Under the pieces are notes generated by a model. It saw only the letters and a list, made by a program, of their open reading frames with translations. It was not told the origin of the DNA and did not search any database. From contig WQSP01000002.1 of assembly GCA_009787795.1 (NCBI GenBank), positions 1 to 45,130 on the forward strand: a DNA stretch of 45,130 nucleotides, read 5' to 3'. The position numbers and the translations under genes are program-made. The stretch comes from Treponema sp. (lineage in GTDB: Bacteria > Spirochaetota > Spirochaetia > Treponematales > Breznakiellaceae). Of the stretch, positions 1-8,862 are shown in pieces (positions within the stretch are counted from its first letter, which is position 1; every line of letters begins with the position of its first letter).

Positions 1-638
1 ATTTTTCCCGCTCTTGCCATTGCGGTAAGGTCGCGCGAAAACGTATCTAAAATAGGCGTTAACACAGGATATGTTGCAGGCTTAATCCGCGGCTGACGTT
101 CGGTTTCTACTGTTGTCTTTTGGTTGTATCTTTCTCTGTGAACATAAAACGGCTGATACCTTTCTGTTGCCGAAACAAAATCTTCGTTTCTGGAAGCAGG
201 CTGATTGAAAGTTGTTTGAATTATAACCCTCATCATGTCGGTGTCAACCGCGCGCTGATTCAAATAGACCTGCACGCTTGAATCCTGTTCGCGCATTGCG
301 GCAAAAAGAATATGCTCTGTGCCAAGATAATCGCTGCCCATCGCTCTTGCTTCTTCTGTTGCGACATCCAACATGTTTTTTGTCCGTCTGGACGGAGGCA
401 CTTCGCCTTTTATTATAAGACCCGGGATTCTCGGAATGGAACTTTCAAGGATATGGCGAAACTCGGGGATGTCGATTCTTAAAAAAATCAATGCTTTGCA
501 GGCGGTTCCTCCGCCTTCTTTTAACATTGCAATTATTATATGTTCAGGCAAAAGCTGATCGGAGTTAAAACGTTTTGCCTCTTCCTGTGCGTGTGTAGAT
601 AAAAGTCTTTGTACCCTGTTTGTAAGTCCCTTAAACAA
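1..638 (-). CDS. clpC: ClpC/ClpA-type AAA+ chaperone, N-terminal part (Clp repeat domain); runs off the left edge
   Basis: Manual minus-strand translation from TTG at 638: (M)FKGLTNRVQRLLSTHAQEEAKRFNSDQLLPEHIIIAMLKEGGGTACKAL...GSDYLGTEHILFAAMRE, a typical Clp_N repeat; GAGGTG Shine-Dalgarno upstream. Absent from the ORF track because it is truncated. Confidence 0.88.
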   Translation of the reverse strand, partial: MFKGLTNRVQRLLSTHAQEEAKRFNSDQLLPEHIIIAMLKEGGGTACKALIFLRIDIPEFRHILESSIPRIPGLIIKGEVPPSRRTKNMLDVATEEARAMGSDYLGTEHILFAAMREQDSSVQVYLNQRAVDTDMMRVIIQTTFNQPASRNEDFVSATERYQPFYVHRERYNQKTTVETERQPRIKPATYPVLTPILDTFSRDLTAMARAGK

Positions 639-680
639 AATTGCACCTCGTATTAATTATAATTTAATTTTGCATTTTTC

Positions 681-1199
681 TCAACGAATGGAGCTCAAAT
701 TAATCCTGTCGCCTTCCCTTATCCCTGTTTTTAAAAACCACCCTTGAGGCACTTCCAATGCATAGCGTACAGAACGGCTGGATGCAATTGAACTTAAATC
801 GTTGGGATGCATATCCTTTATGTCGATAATCCTTCCGTCGCTTGAAATAAACGCGATGGAAAGCGGGATAAGCGTGTTCTTCATCCAAAACGACAAAATT
901 TCGTCTTTTTCAAAAACGAAAAACATACCCTGCCCTTCGGGAAGATTTTGTCTGTGCATTAAACCTTTCGCTCTTTCTTCAGGCGTGCGCGCAATCTCAG
1001 TCTTTACCGTTGCAAGCACAACCCCGTCTCTTTCGATTGGAAATTCATGTATATCCAGCTTCTGCGAATTACAAGAAACCAAGAAAAAAATTAAGATTAT
1101 TAACCACAAACCACACGAACTTATACTTCGATTTCCTTTTCGCTCTCCGTGAAAATCCGTGAAAATCCGTGGACTATATCTTTTATCTCTAGAATTCAT
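681..1199 (-). CDS. DUF192 family lipoprotein
   Basis: Translation contains IARTPEERAKGLMHRQNLPEGQGMFFVFEKDEILSFWMKNTLIPLSIAFI (DUF192 signature) after a lipobox-like LIILIFFLVSC. The 5' end overlaps repeat sequence, so the start is uncertain. Confidence 0.85.
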   Translation of the reverse strand: MNSRDKRYSPRIFTDFHGERKGNRSISSCGLWLIILIFFLVSCNSQKLDIHEFPIERDGVVLATVKTEIARTPEERAKGLMHRQNLPEGQGMFFVFEKDEILSFWMKNTLIPLSIAFISSDGRIIDIKDMHPNDLSSIASSRSVRYALEVPQGWFLKTGIREGDRINLSSIR

Positions 1200-1749
1200 T
1201 TACAAATTCCTGGCGCATGCGGACCTGACCCGATTCTATTAAACCGGATTCTTCCAGAATATCGTTAAAGACTACCCTGTCTATATATTTGACCGTAAGC
1301 GGACGTTCTATAGCAATACGGGTTTCTTCAGTTTCCCAGACTGCGATACGGGGATCAAGATAATTCGGCTCTCCGTACTGTTCCACAAACCGCATAAAAA
1401 TCGAGTAATGATCGATAATCGCGGTATTCATGGTAAACGACATGATAAAAACATTGCCGTCCCTTAATTGAAAAAAAGCGCGGCTTATAAACGATACGCC
1501 TGTTGTCTCTACAAGGCTTTGCTCTCTTGCAGGCAGAAAGGATACGTCCCTGTCGCCTCTAAAGAGAAACAGCGAATCCTGTATCAATTTTTCCTTTAAA
1601 TCGTCAAGACTCATTCCAAGAGTAAGTTCCCTAAACTGCCTTGGCAGAGACGTTTCTTCTTCATTTGAAGAAGCTGCAGGCGCTTCCTGCGCCCACAAAT
1701 TAACATGAAGAAATATTATTAATATTACCGCAAACCATTTTTTTACCAT
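1189..1749 (-). CDS. Secreted/periplasmic protein of unknown function
   Basis: 186-aa ORF with signal peptide MVKKWFAVILIIFLHVNLWAQ; no family recognised. Confidence 0.75.
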   Translation of the reverse strand: MVKKWFAVILIIFLHVNLWAQEAPAASSNEEETSLPRQFRELTLGMSLDDLKEKLIQDSLFLFRGDRDVSFLPAREQSLVETTGVSFISRAFFQLRDGNVFIMSFTMNTAIIDHYSIFMRFVEQYGEPNYLDPRIAVWETEETRIAIERPLTVKYIDRVVFNDILEESGLIESGQVRMRQEFVNEF

Positions 1750-1787
1750 ATTAGTATATTATCGGAGGATCGCTGTTTTAATAAAGA

Positions 1788-1940
1788 TAAGAGGGTCCAC
1801 GAATTTACACGGATTTTCACGAAGCAAAATTCCATTGTCCACGAATTTACACGGATTTTCACGAAAAACCTTAGTACTAATCCGTGGCAATCCGTGCTAA
1901 TCCGTGGACCATCCTCTTAATTTTAATCCGTGGACCATAT
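1788..1940. repeat. Composite intergenic element of two direct copies of GTCCACGAATTTACACGGATTTTCACGAA followed by inverted AATCCGTGGACC copies
   Basis: Exact copies at about 1795-1823 and 1838-1866; inverted units at about 1876-1912 and 1925-1940; ends taagagggtccacg / cgtggaccatcctctta are near-inverted. Confidence 0.85.
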
Positions 1941-1948
1941 ATATAGAG

Positions 1949-3181
1949 TTAGGCTATCGGTTTGTTTTCCAGGCGGACCTTTTCCAAGTGCTGCATTTTG
2001 CGGTAGTAGGCGATTTGTTTGGGTATTTCCTTGACGTCTTTGATGAAGAGCTTTTCGTTCATTATCTGGAAGGCGTGGTTTTCCATCAGTTTTTTGCCGT
2101 AAATCGAGGCATCTCCCTGAGAAAGACCAACCATGTTGATAAGCTCCTTAAGGCCGAAATCGAATGAATAATTGGTGGAAGACATTATGTCAACCTTTTT
2201 TTTGTCCAACTGGATTTGAAGCATGTCGTACATTCTGCCCAAAGGCTCGCTTATTTGGGTGTTGATTATTTGCCTGTAAATAAGCCAAATGCGCTCGGAC
2301 AAAAGGGTCGTAAGACGCGAGATAAGCTGAGGTTGAGTTGAAATCATTTTTTGAAAGTTTTCCTTGTTAACTGCCATAAGCTGACAGTCTTCGTAGGCGA
2401 CGGCTCCTGCGGCTCTTGGTTTTGATTCCAAAAGGGCCATTTCGCCGAAAATATCGCCCGTTTTCAATACGGCAAGCAGAATCTCGTTGTTCTCTGTCAC
2501 TTTGATGATTTTTACGGAACCCTTTTGAATGACAAAAAGCTCGTCGCCCGGTTCGCCTTCGCAAAAAACAATCTGGCCTTTGGTATATGTGCGGTTGTTT
2601 TCGCCGGGCGGAAACGACTTTTGAACGTTCTTAACGTAGGGAGCGATTTTTTTTAAACGTTCAATGGCAGTTTGCGTATTTTCGTCTTTTGGACAGCATT
2701 TAACAAATTTCTGATATGCGTAAAAAGCCTGATCAAACTGATTTTGTTTTGCATAATACTCGGCGACTTCGAATATGTGGCTTGCATCTTCTGCGGCGTT
2801 GTTTTTCAGGGTAAGCCGCGTAAGAGCTTCGTCAAGGTATCGCATTCTCTTTGAGAATTGCAGTATGATCTTCAAGGCTACAGGGGCGTTATTTTGAATC
2901 AGTTGGCTGAACTGTTCTTTTTGGACAGAAATGAGAGTAACGTCGGTAAGAGCCCTTGCGGTCTCGATATGACTGTTGCCGGACATGGTGGAAACAACGC
3001 CGAAAAAATCGCCGGGGCCCAATGTATCGCCCTGCTCTTCGGCGACAATTTGAACTTCCTTGGAAAGCCTTACCTTTCCTGTGCGAATAATGAAAAACTT
3101 GTCTGCATTCCTTTTGCCTTCGACAATTATATACGAATTTTCGGCAAAATTAACGAATGACAGTTGAAGCGGCGCGGCCAT
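1949..3181 (-). CDS. Cyclic-nucleotide-binding (Crp-type) protein with two cNMP-like domains and a helical linker
   Basis: Two domains: ...YIIVEGKRNADKFFIIRTGKVRL..GPGDFFGVVSTMSG and ..GQIVFCEGEPGDELFVIQKGSVKIIK..LKTGDIFGEMALLESKPRAAGAVA. Likely start is Met at 3181 behind GAGGGG; the ORF track start is 3193. Confidence 0.85.
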   Translation of the reverse strand: MAAPLQLSFVNFAENSYIIVEGKRNADKFFIIRTGKVRLSKEVQIVAEEQGDTLGPGDFFGVVSTMSGNSHIETARALTDVTLISVQKEQFSQLIQNNAPVALKIILQFSKRMRYLDEALTRLTLKNNAAEDASHIFEVAEYYAKQNQFDQAFYAYQKFVKCCPKDENTQTAIERLKKIAPYVKNVQKSFPPGENNRTYTKGQIVFCEGEPGDELFVIQKGSVKIIKVTENNEILLAVLKTGDIFGEMALLESKPRAAGAVAYEDCQLMAVNKENFQKMISTQPQLISRLTTLLSERIWLIYRQIINTQISEPLGRMYDMLQIQLDKKKVDIMSSTNYSFDFGLKELINMVGLSQGDASIYGKKLMENHAFQIMNEKLFIKDVKEIPKQIAYYRKMQHLEKVRLENKPIA

Positions 3182-3341
3182 GTCCCCCCTCATCTCCCGG
3201 TCTCAGTATAGGAATTATATCGACATCTTGTCAACAGCCCTTAAACCGCGCAGTTATCCCTGCCTTTCGCGGCGCAAACCGGGATTTTTGAATTAATGAT
3301 TTTATTTGCTTGCTTTTTTGCCCGTTTCAAGCCGATAATAA

Positions 3342-3794
3342 ATGAAAGCCATGAACAAACGTATTAATTTTGAAGATACAATTTTTATTCTCAATGTAAG
3401 GATCCGCATGATTCGGGACCTTATGCAGCTTGATACGGATGCCGAGGTTTTCTACAAACAAACAGCAGGCGACATCGAATTCATAAGTTCCTGCCTTGAT
3501 ATGCTCTCCGACAAATTTGTCGCAAATCTCAAATTCCTTGACCGCGAAACCGAAGCCGACAATATCCTGGATGCCGAATGGCAGTTCGGTCAGCTTTTAA
3601 ACGAAGTTACCAACAACTCAAGTCCTTTTTCGCCGAGCCTTTTTCCCGAACTTCCCATTATTGTCGCAAAACTGAGAACAGACAGTCAGAAACGCAAGAA
3701 ACTGATTGAGGATTCATACGTTCCCTCGGAACAAGCCTCCAACGAACCTGTAGTAAGCCATGCCGAGTTAAACGGTCTTTTGGGAAGCGCCTGA
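3342..3794 (+). CDS. Conserved-looking hypothetical protein
   Basis: 150-aa ORF just upstream of rsmD; Met at 3351 is an alternative start. Confidence 0.65.
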   Translation: MKAMNKRINFEDTIFILNVRIRMIRDLMQLDTDAEVFYKQTAGDIEFISSCLDMLSDKFVANLKFLDRETEADNILDAEWQFGQLLNEVTNNSSPFSPSLFPELPIIVAKLRTDSQKRKKLIEDSYVPSEQASNEPVVSHAELNGLLGSA

Positions 3795-3799
3795 AATTA

Positions 3800-4339
3800 G
3801 TGAGAATAACAGGCGGCGTACTTGGCGGAAGAAAGGTTAATGTCCCCAAAGGCACAGAAGAAATAAGACCCAGTATGGACAGAATGCGCGAATCCGTGTT
3901 TGCGTCTTTGGGAGAAATTGCGAGCCTTTCGTTTCTTGACATTTTTTCGGGCTCCGGAATTATAGCCCTTGAAGCGGCTTCACGGGGAGCTTCAATTGTC
4001 GAAGCCGTTGAGCAGGACAGGCAAAAAAGCAAAGTCCTTCTGGAAAATGTTTCCATGTCTCCCGTCAGGATAAACTGCCGTTTTTTGCCTGCGGAGCTTT
4101 ATGTCAAAAGGGCAAAATCGCCGTTTGACATAATTTTCCTTGACCCGCCGTTTCCGTATCAGTTCAAATGGGAATTAACAGAAAATATTTCAATGTCAAA
4201 TCTTGTCAAAAACGGAACGAGGATTCTGATTCACAGACCAAGACCGGAATTTTTAAAAACGGATATTGCGAATCTTGAAAGAACGGATTCAAGAGAATAC
4301 GGAAGATCGGTAGTTGATTTTTTCTTGTTTTTTAAGTAA
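3800..4339 (+). CDS. rsmD: 16S rRNA (guanine(966)-N(2))-methyltransferase RsmD
   Basis: MRITGGVLGGRKVNVP...RPSMDRMRESVFASL...FLDIFSGSGIIALEAASRGA...DIIFLDPPFPYQ (DPPF/Y methylase motif); GTG start. Confidence 0.92.
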   Translation: MRITGGVLGGRKVNVPKGTEEIRPSMDRMRESVFASLGEIASLSFLDIFSGSGIIALEAASRGASIVEAVEQDRQKSKVLLENVSMSPVRINCRFLPAELYVKRAKSPFDIIFLDPPFPYQFKWELTENISMSNLVKNGTRILIHRPRPEFLKTDIANLERTDSREYGRSVVDFFLFFK

Positions 4340-4371
4340 AATATGCCTATAATACAATAATAAAGAAAAAA

Positions 4372-4728
4372 ATGGATTTTATGGATAAAAAAATACTGGA
4401 AAAGTTCGATGACAAAAACGCATTTATAAAAGTTACATCATCTGCCCCCGGAGTGGAGGGGTCCTCGAAAGCGGCATTAAACCGGAAAGGCAATCAAAAG
4501 TTCAACGAAGGCGACATCGAGGCTGCAAGAAGAATCTTCATGACAACAAATTATTCGGACGGCCTTTCAAGAGTCGGCGACAATTACAGTTCAAAGGCAA
4601 GACCTCTTGAGGCTCTTCGCATGTTCTGGATGGCGCATGACAGAAAAAAAGCCGATCCTTTGATTGAAAGGGTTGCCTGGCTTTTACAGGACATAATGAA
4701 TGAAAAACAGGAAGTAAAAAATGAATGA
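4372..4728 (+). CDS. Hypothetical protein upstream of and coupled to a TPR protein
   Basis: 118-aa ORF overlapping the next start by 8 nt; upstream TATAAT at 4348-4353. Confidence 0.65.
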   Translation: MDFMDKKILEKFDDKNAFIKVTSSAPGVEGSSKAALNRKGNQKFNEGDIEAARRIFMTTNYSDGLSRVGDNYSSKARPLEALRMFWMAHDRKKADPLIERVAWLLQDIMNEKQEVKNE

Positions 4729-5830
4729 AACCCAATTTGCGGAAGATGCCAACCGATCGCCCGAATCAGGACGAATAACCGATATTTCCAAAAACGGATA
4801 TCAGCTTTTAAAGGAAAACAAGGTAAGCGATGCCATTGACTGCTTTACAAAAATACTCCTTATGGACGAGAACAACAATTATGCCCTTGTCGGCATGGGA
4901 GACGCAACCCGAAAATCGGGCTCAACGCGTGATGCGATAAAATATTACCAAAGATGCCTTGTTCATCACCCGGGAAACAATTACGCGCTTTTCGGTCTTG
5001 CCGACTGCTACAAGGTGCTTAACCAATATCAAAAAGCGATTGAAATTTGGGAGCAGTACCTTCTTCATGACGACAAAAACATTACGGTTCTTACAAGAAT
5101 TGCGGACGCATACAGAAAAGTGCGCGATTTTGCAAATTCAAAAAATACCTATCTGAAAGTTTTGGAAATGGAAAGCTCGAATCCGTATGCGATTATCGGT
5201 CTTGGACATTTGCATTATGATTTCAAGGAATACAAGGACGCGCTTTGTTACTGGGAAAAAATGATGACTGCCGGCATGGATGATGTCGACATACGCGTTC
5301 TTACCTCGATTGGAAACTGTCACAGAAAATTAAAAACTTTTCAGGAAGGCATTCCGTTTTTTGAAACCGCGTTAAAAAGGGAACCTCATAATTTTTACGC
5401 GCTTTTTGGACTTGCCGACTGCTATAGGGGCTTGAATCAGATTGAAAACTCTCTTAAATATTGGAATCGAATTCTTGACAACGACCCCAGAAACAAAATG
5501 ATACTTACGCGCACAGGGGATGCCTACCGCAATTTGGGCGATTATGAAAATTCAAAATTGTTTTACGAAAAAGCGCTTAACATCGAGTTTGACACTTATG
5601 CCGTTATGGGTCTTGCGTTAATTTCAAAAGCCCAAGGAAAATACGAAGAGGCGGTGATTTCATTTAACAGATTGATTCAGCAGGACAATAAAAATTATCG
5701 TCTTTATGTCGAACTTGGCGAATGTTACATTAAAATGAACGACAGGAGAAAGGCAAGGGAAACGCTCGAAAATTTTCAAAAACTCGGCATAAAAAACCAA
5801 AAGGTTTGTGAAATGCTGGAAAGCCTTTAA
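4721..5830 (+). CDS. Tetratricopeptide repeat protein
   Basis: Repeated TPR units, e.g. YALVGMGDATRKSGSTRDAIKYYQRCLVHHPGNNYALFGLADCYKVLNQYQKAIEIWEQYL. Confidence 0.88.
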   Translation: MNETQFAEDANRSPESGRITDISKNGYQLLKENKVSDAIDCFTKILLMDENNNYALVGMGDATRKSGSTRDAIKYYQRCLVHHPGNNYALFGLADCYKVLNQYQKAIEIWEQYLLHDDKNITVLTRIADAYRKVRDFANSKNTYLKVLEMESSNPYAIIGLGHLHYDFKEYKDALCYWEKMMTAGMDDVDIRVLTSIGNCHRKLKTFQEGIPFFETALKREPHNFYALFGLADCYRGLNQIENSLKYWNRILDNDPRNKMILTRTGDAYRNLGDYENSKLFYEKALNIEFDTYAVMGLALISKAQGKYEEAVISFNRLIQQDNKNYRLYVELGECYIKMNDRRKARETLENFQKLGIKNQKVCEMLESL

Positions 5831-6872
5831 CGTGACAAAAAATGCCGGGTTGGTGCCTCTTGCGGGAAAAAACATCAAGGAACTTGAAGAACTTCTCTCT
5901 CCCCTGCCCCGTTTCAGAAGCGCCCAAATATACGAATGGATTTTAAAAGGCGTTTTTTCCTTTGAAGAAATGACAAACATCCCTTCCGATTTAAAAAACG
6001 AATTGCCGCAAAAATTCCGTTTTTTTGACACGACGGTAAAAAGCTGTGAAGAAGACGGCAAAACAAAAAAAATTGCAGTTGAATTGAAAGACAATTCCAA
6101 AATCGAAGCCGTTTTGCTGGAAGACGGAAACGATCGCAAAACTGCATGCCTTTCCACACAGGTTGGATGTCCTGCAGGATGCGTATTTTGCAAAACAGGC
6201 TCTCTTGGGTTCAAACGAAATTTGGAATACCATGAAATTACGGAGCAATTTTTTCATTTGAAAAATTTAACAAATGAAGATGGCATCGGCAACATCGTAA
6301 TTATGGGAATGGGAGAGCCTTTATTAAACTATGACAATTTAAAAACTGCAATTGAAACATTTACAGACAAAAAGGGAATGAATTTTTCCAAAAGGCGCAT
6401 AACAGTATCCACCTGCGGCATAGTTGACGGCCTGAATAAAATCGCGCAAAACGGGCCTTATGTGCGATTGGCGCTTTCTCTTGCAACGGCGGATGAAGAT
6501 TTAAGAAACAAATTAATGCCCGTAACAAAAGCAAACCCTTTGGATAAAATAAAAGAAGCGCTTTTAATTTACCAAAAAAAATCCGGAAGCAGAATCACGC
6601 TTGAACTTCCATTGCTTGGCGGCATTAACACACGCGAAAAAGACGCACAAACGATCGCCAACTTTTCCAAAGGTTTGGACACTGTTATTAATTTAATACC
6701 ATGGAATCCTGTAGAAGGCCTTGGGTTCGAAGGAAAACAGATTTTGGAACCTTCCAAACCCGAGATCGAAAATTTTAAAAACATGCTTGAAAGAAAAAAG
6801 TTAAACGTAACATTGCGTCTTCATAAGGGGAAGAAAATAAACGGAGCATGCGGTCAATTGGGAAGCATCTAA
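5808..6872 (+). CDS. rlmN: 23S rRNA (adenine(2503)-C(2))-methyltransferase RlmN (radical SAM)
   Basis: CLSTQVGCPAGCVFCKTGSLGFKRNL (CxxxCxxC), GNIVIMGMGEPLLNYDN, ...RLHKGKKINGACGQLG. The start may be downstream of 5808 (GTG at 5832). Confidence 0.93.
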   Translation: MKCWKAFNVTKNAGLVPLAGKNIKELEELLSPLPRFRSAQIYEWILKGVFSFEEMTNIPSDLKNELPQKFRFFDTTVKSCEEDGKTKKIAVELKDNSKIEAVLLEDGNDRKTACLSTQVGCPAGCVFCKTGSLGFKRNLEYHEITEQFFHLKNLTNEDGIGNIVIMGMGEPLLNYDNLKTAIETFTDKKGMNFSKRRITVSTCGIVDGLNKIAQNGPYVRLALSLATADEDLRNKLMPVTKANPLDKIKEALLIYQKKSGSRITLELPLLGGINTREKDAQTIANFSKGLDTVINLIPWNPVEGLGFEGKQILEPSKPEIENFKNMLERKKLNVTLRLHKGKKINGACGQLGSI

Positions 6873-6895
6873 AAATTTATTTTATTACTTAATTT

Positions 6896-7834
6896 TTAAA
6901 GCCCTGCGATTTCTTCCAAAGAAAGCCCGGTGATTTCGCTGACGAAGTCCGGTGTATAACCTTTGGCGATTAGATTTCTGGCAATGGTTCTAGCGCCATT
7001 CTTCTCGCCGATTTTCTCACCTCTCTTTTCGCCTATTTTCTCACCCCTTCTTTCGCCTCTCTTTTCACCTTTTTCTTCGGCTTTGCGTATCGCGCAGGCT
7101 CTGTCCATTGCGAATAACTTTTTTCTGAACCAATAGTCTATATCGTCTCCGGTCATTGTTGCGAGATTGAATGCTTTTTCATCTGCCGTTTTTATCGCCG
7201 TATCCATCCTGACTACCTCCTCACGAAGTTCTCTTGGGCTGTTCTTGTCGAACCATGCAAGCCACCTGTTTAACGGATCGTTTAAATCCAAATGCTTTTT
7301 CTGCTTCCTGTACTTTACCATGTTTATGTAGTGTATTTCCAGCGCATTCGACAGTATTATATCATGCTCCGTATCTTCACGTAAATGAAAACAACTGTGA
7401 AAATGCCTGGTATTCGGGTAATTGTAATTAACTATGTTTATTCCTATCAAATCGGGCAGTTCAATGTAATCCTCTCCTGCTTTAAGGCTTCTTGAGTATT
7501 CACGGGTCAGATAAAAGAGGCTTCGCCTGTTCATGTTATGTTCGTCATCAATCTGCACCTCGATATTAACCATGGCTCCGGTTGGCAACATGGCTCTTAC
7601 GTCCAGAGTACAGGACTTTCCGTCCATAATTTCCGCCATGTAGGTAGTGTTTTCCAGGATTTCTACAGAAGTGAACATTTCATTCCCTGTTCTTCCCAGA
7701 ACCGCATTGATAAAACCCAGAAGTTGGATTTCATCTCCCTTTTCCCCAAAAATTTTGAAGAAAAGATAATTGTTTAGAGGGTCGTACAAAAACGATCCAG
7801 GTTCAATTAAATTTTTCATACCCTTATATGGCAT
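6896..7834 (-). CDS. Rpn family recombination-promoting nuclease / PD-(D/E)XK putative transposase
   Basis: YDPLNNYLFFKIFGEKGDEIQLLGFINAVL...LDVRAMLPTGAMVNIEVQI...RRSLFYLTREYSRSLKAGEDY, C-terminal GEKxGE repeats. ORF track start 7924 lies in repeat DNA; Met at 7834 or 7819 is more plausible. Confidence 0.88.
   Translation of the reverse strand: MPYKGMKNLIEPGSFLYDPLNNYLFFKIFGEKGDEIQLLGFINAVLGRTGNEMFTSVEILENTTYMAEIMDGKSCTLDVRAMLPTGAMVNIEVQIDDEHNMNRRSLFYLTREYSRSLKAGEDYIELPDLIGINIVNYNYPNTRHFHSCFHLREDTEHDIILSNALEIHYINMVKYRKQKKHLDLNDPLNRWLAWFDKNSPRELREEVVRMDTAIKTADEKAFNLATMTGDDIDYWFRKKLFAMDRACAIRKAEEKGEKRGERRGEKIGEKRGEKIGEKNGARTIARNLIAKGYTPDFVSEITGLSLEEIAGL
7004..7079 (-). repeat. In-frame 12-bp degenerate tandem repeat encoding GE(K/R)(R/I/N) units
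   Basis: Translation EKGEKRGERRGEKIGEKRGEKIGEKNGA; plus strand ttctcgccgattttctcacctctcttttcgcctattttctcacccc... Confidence 0.8.
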
Positions 7835-7895
7835 GAGAGTGCCGTTTTGCTTTAGTGAAAACGAATAAATTTTGAAAAAAATGAGAAATATTTTC

Positions 7896-8157
7896 TTTGT
7901 CCACGAATTTCCACAGATTTTCACGAAGAGGGAAGAAGACCTTTATCACAAACCACACCAACAAGCTCGCAAGCTCGCTTACCCGAACATAGTCCGCAGT
8001 CTCTTTCTTAAACCTTTCCTCTTTCCTTGGCGTTCTTTGCGATCTTGGCTTTTAAATTGCTGCGGGAGCAGCTTGGCGAGAGGTCTTTTGCTTTTAATCC
8101 GTGTAAATCCGTGGACCCTCTTGGACCCTCTTCCTTGGCTTTTCAATTGCTGCGGAT
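7896..8157. repeat. Second composite repeat-rich intergenic region, same family as 1788-1940
   Basis: gtccacgaatttccacagattttcacgaagaggg at 7898-7931, inverted aatccgtgtaaatccgtggaccctcttggaccctcttcc at about 8096-8133, and a near-identical pair TTGGCTTTT(A/C)AATTGCTGCGG at about 8046 and 8134. Confidence 0.8.
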
Positions 8158-8862
8158 TTATCGTAACAGATATGTAAGACCCGCCTGAAAAATGCCAATA
8201 AAAAATCCGATAATTCCGCCGAAGATTTCCACCCACTTTAATTGATTTGACAAAACATCCAAGATGATGCGCTCCACGCGAAGCATGTCCAATGAATCGA
8301 TCCTGTCGGAGACAAGCGTTTTTACATCGATGGAAGAAAGAATGTTCTCTACCTGATTGTCTACAGCTCCCATCAGTTTTTTTCTTATGTCTTCCTGTTT
8401 TAAAAGATTTTCGAGATTGCAGACAAGATCGTCGATAATTTGCGGCATTTTGTCTTCCAGCGTTTGATCGTACTGCCCTGCGGATAATACAAGTCTTTGT
8501 ACCGTGTTCAACTTGAACATGGCGTTTCTTAAAAACATCCTGCCTTTGGATTCCAGTTCCAATCTTATGTCTTCCCTTCGCAGAAATGCACAAACAATGT
8601 GCGCAAAATTTTCCAAATCGACATTCTCAAGCCGCTTTCTTAAAACCTCGGCTGTTAAAAGTTCGCGTTCCACCATTTCGCCGATATTTACTGCAAGCTT
8701 TTTACGCTGACGCGGAAGAATGCCGGGAGTAAAAGGAAGTCTTATTCCAAGTAAACGAATTTCTTTTAATGGCCTAAAAAGCATTTTAATCGCAAGAACA
8801 TTGGTAAGATAACCTATCAAAAAACCTGCAATCGGAGGAACGACAAACAGCAAAACATTCAC
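8158..8862 (-). CDS. DUF445 family membrane protein
   Basis: FVVPPIAGFLIGYLTNVLAIKMLFRPLKEIRLLGIRLPFTPGILPRQRKKLAVNIGEMVERELLT (DUF445 hallmark); GTG start overlaps upstream TGA (GTGA). Confidence 0.9.
   Translation of the reverse strand: MNVLLFVVPPIAGFLIGYLTNVLAIKMLFRPLKEIRLLGIRLPFTPGILPRQRKKLAVNIGEMVERELLTAEVLRKRLENVDLENFAHIVCAFLRREDIRLELESKGRMFLRNAMFKLNTVQRLVLSAGQYDQTLEDKMPQIIDDLVCNLENLLKQEDIRKKLMGAVDNQVENILSSIDVKTLVSDRIDSLDMLRVERIILDVLSNQLKWVEIFGGIIGFFIGIFQAGLTYLLR

Noticed and set aside
1788-1940. CRISPR-like array interpretation of the direct repeats
   Set aside because: Only two direct copies, a single 14-bp interval, then inverted copies; no cas genes.
5660-6257. Overlapping minus-strand ORFs (184, 81, 88 aa) antisense to the TPR protein and rlmN
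   Set aside because: Low-complexity Phe/Ser-rich translations typical of antisense reading of AT-biased coding DNA; sense frames have clear family motifs.
7979-8593. 204-aa minus ORF overlapping DUF445
   Set aside because: Composition KR-rich; includes translated repeat (HGFTRIKS) and is out of frame with the well-supported DUF445 gene.
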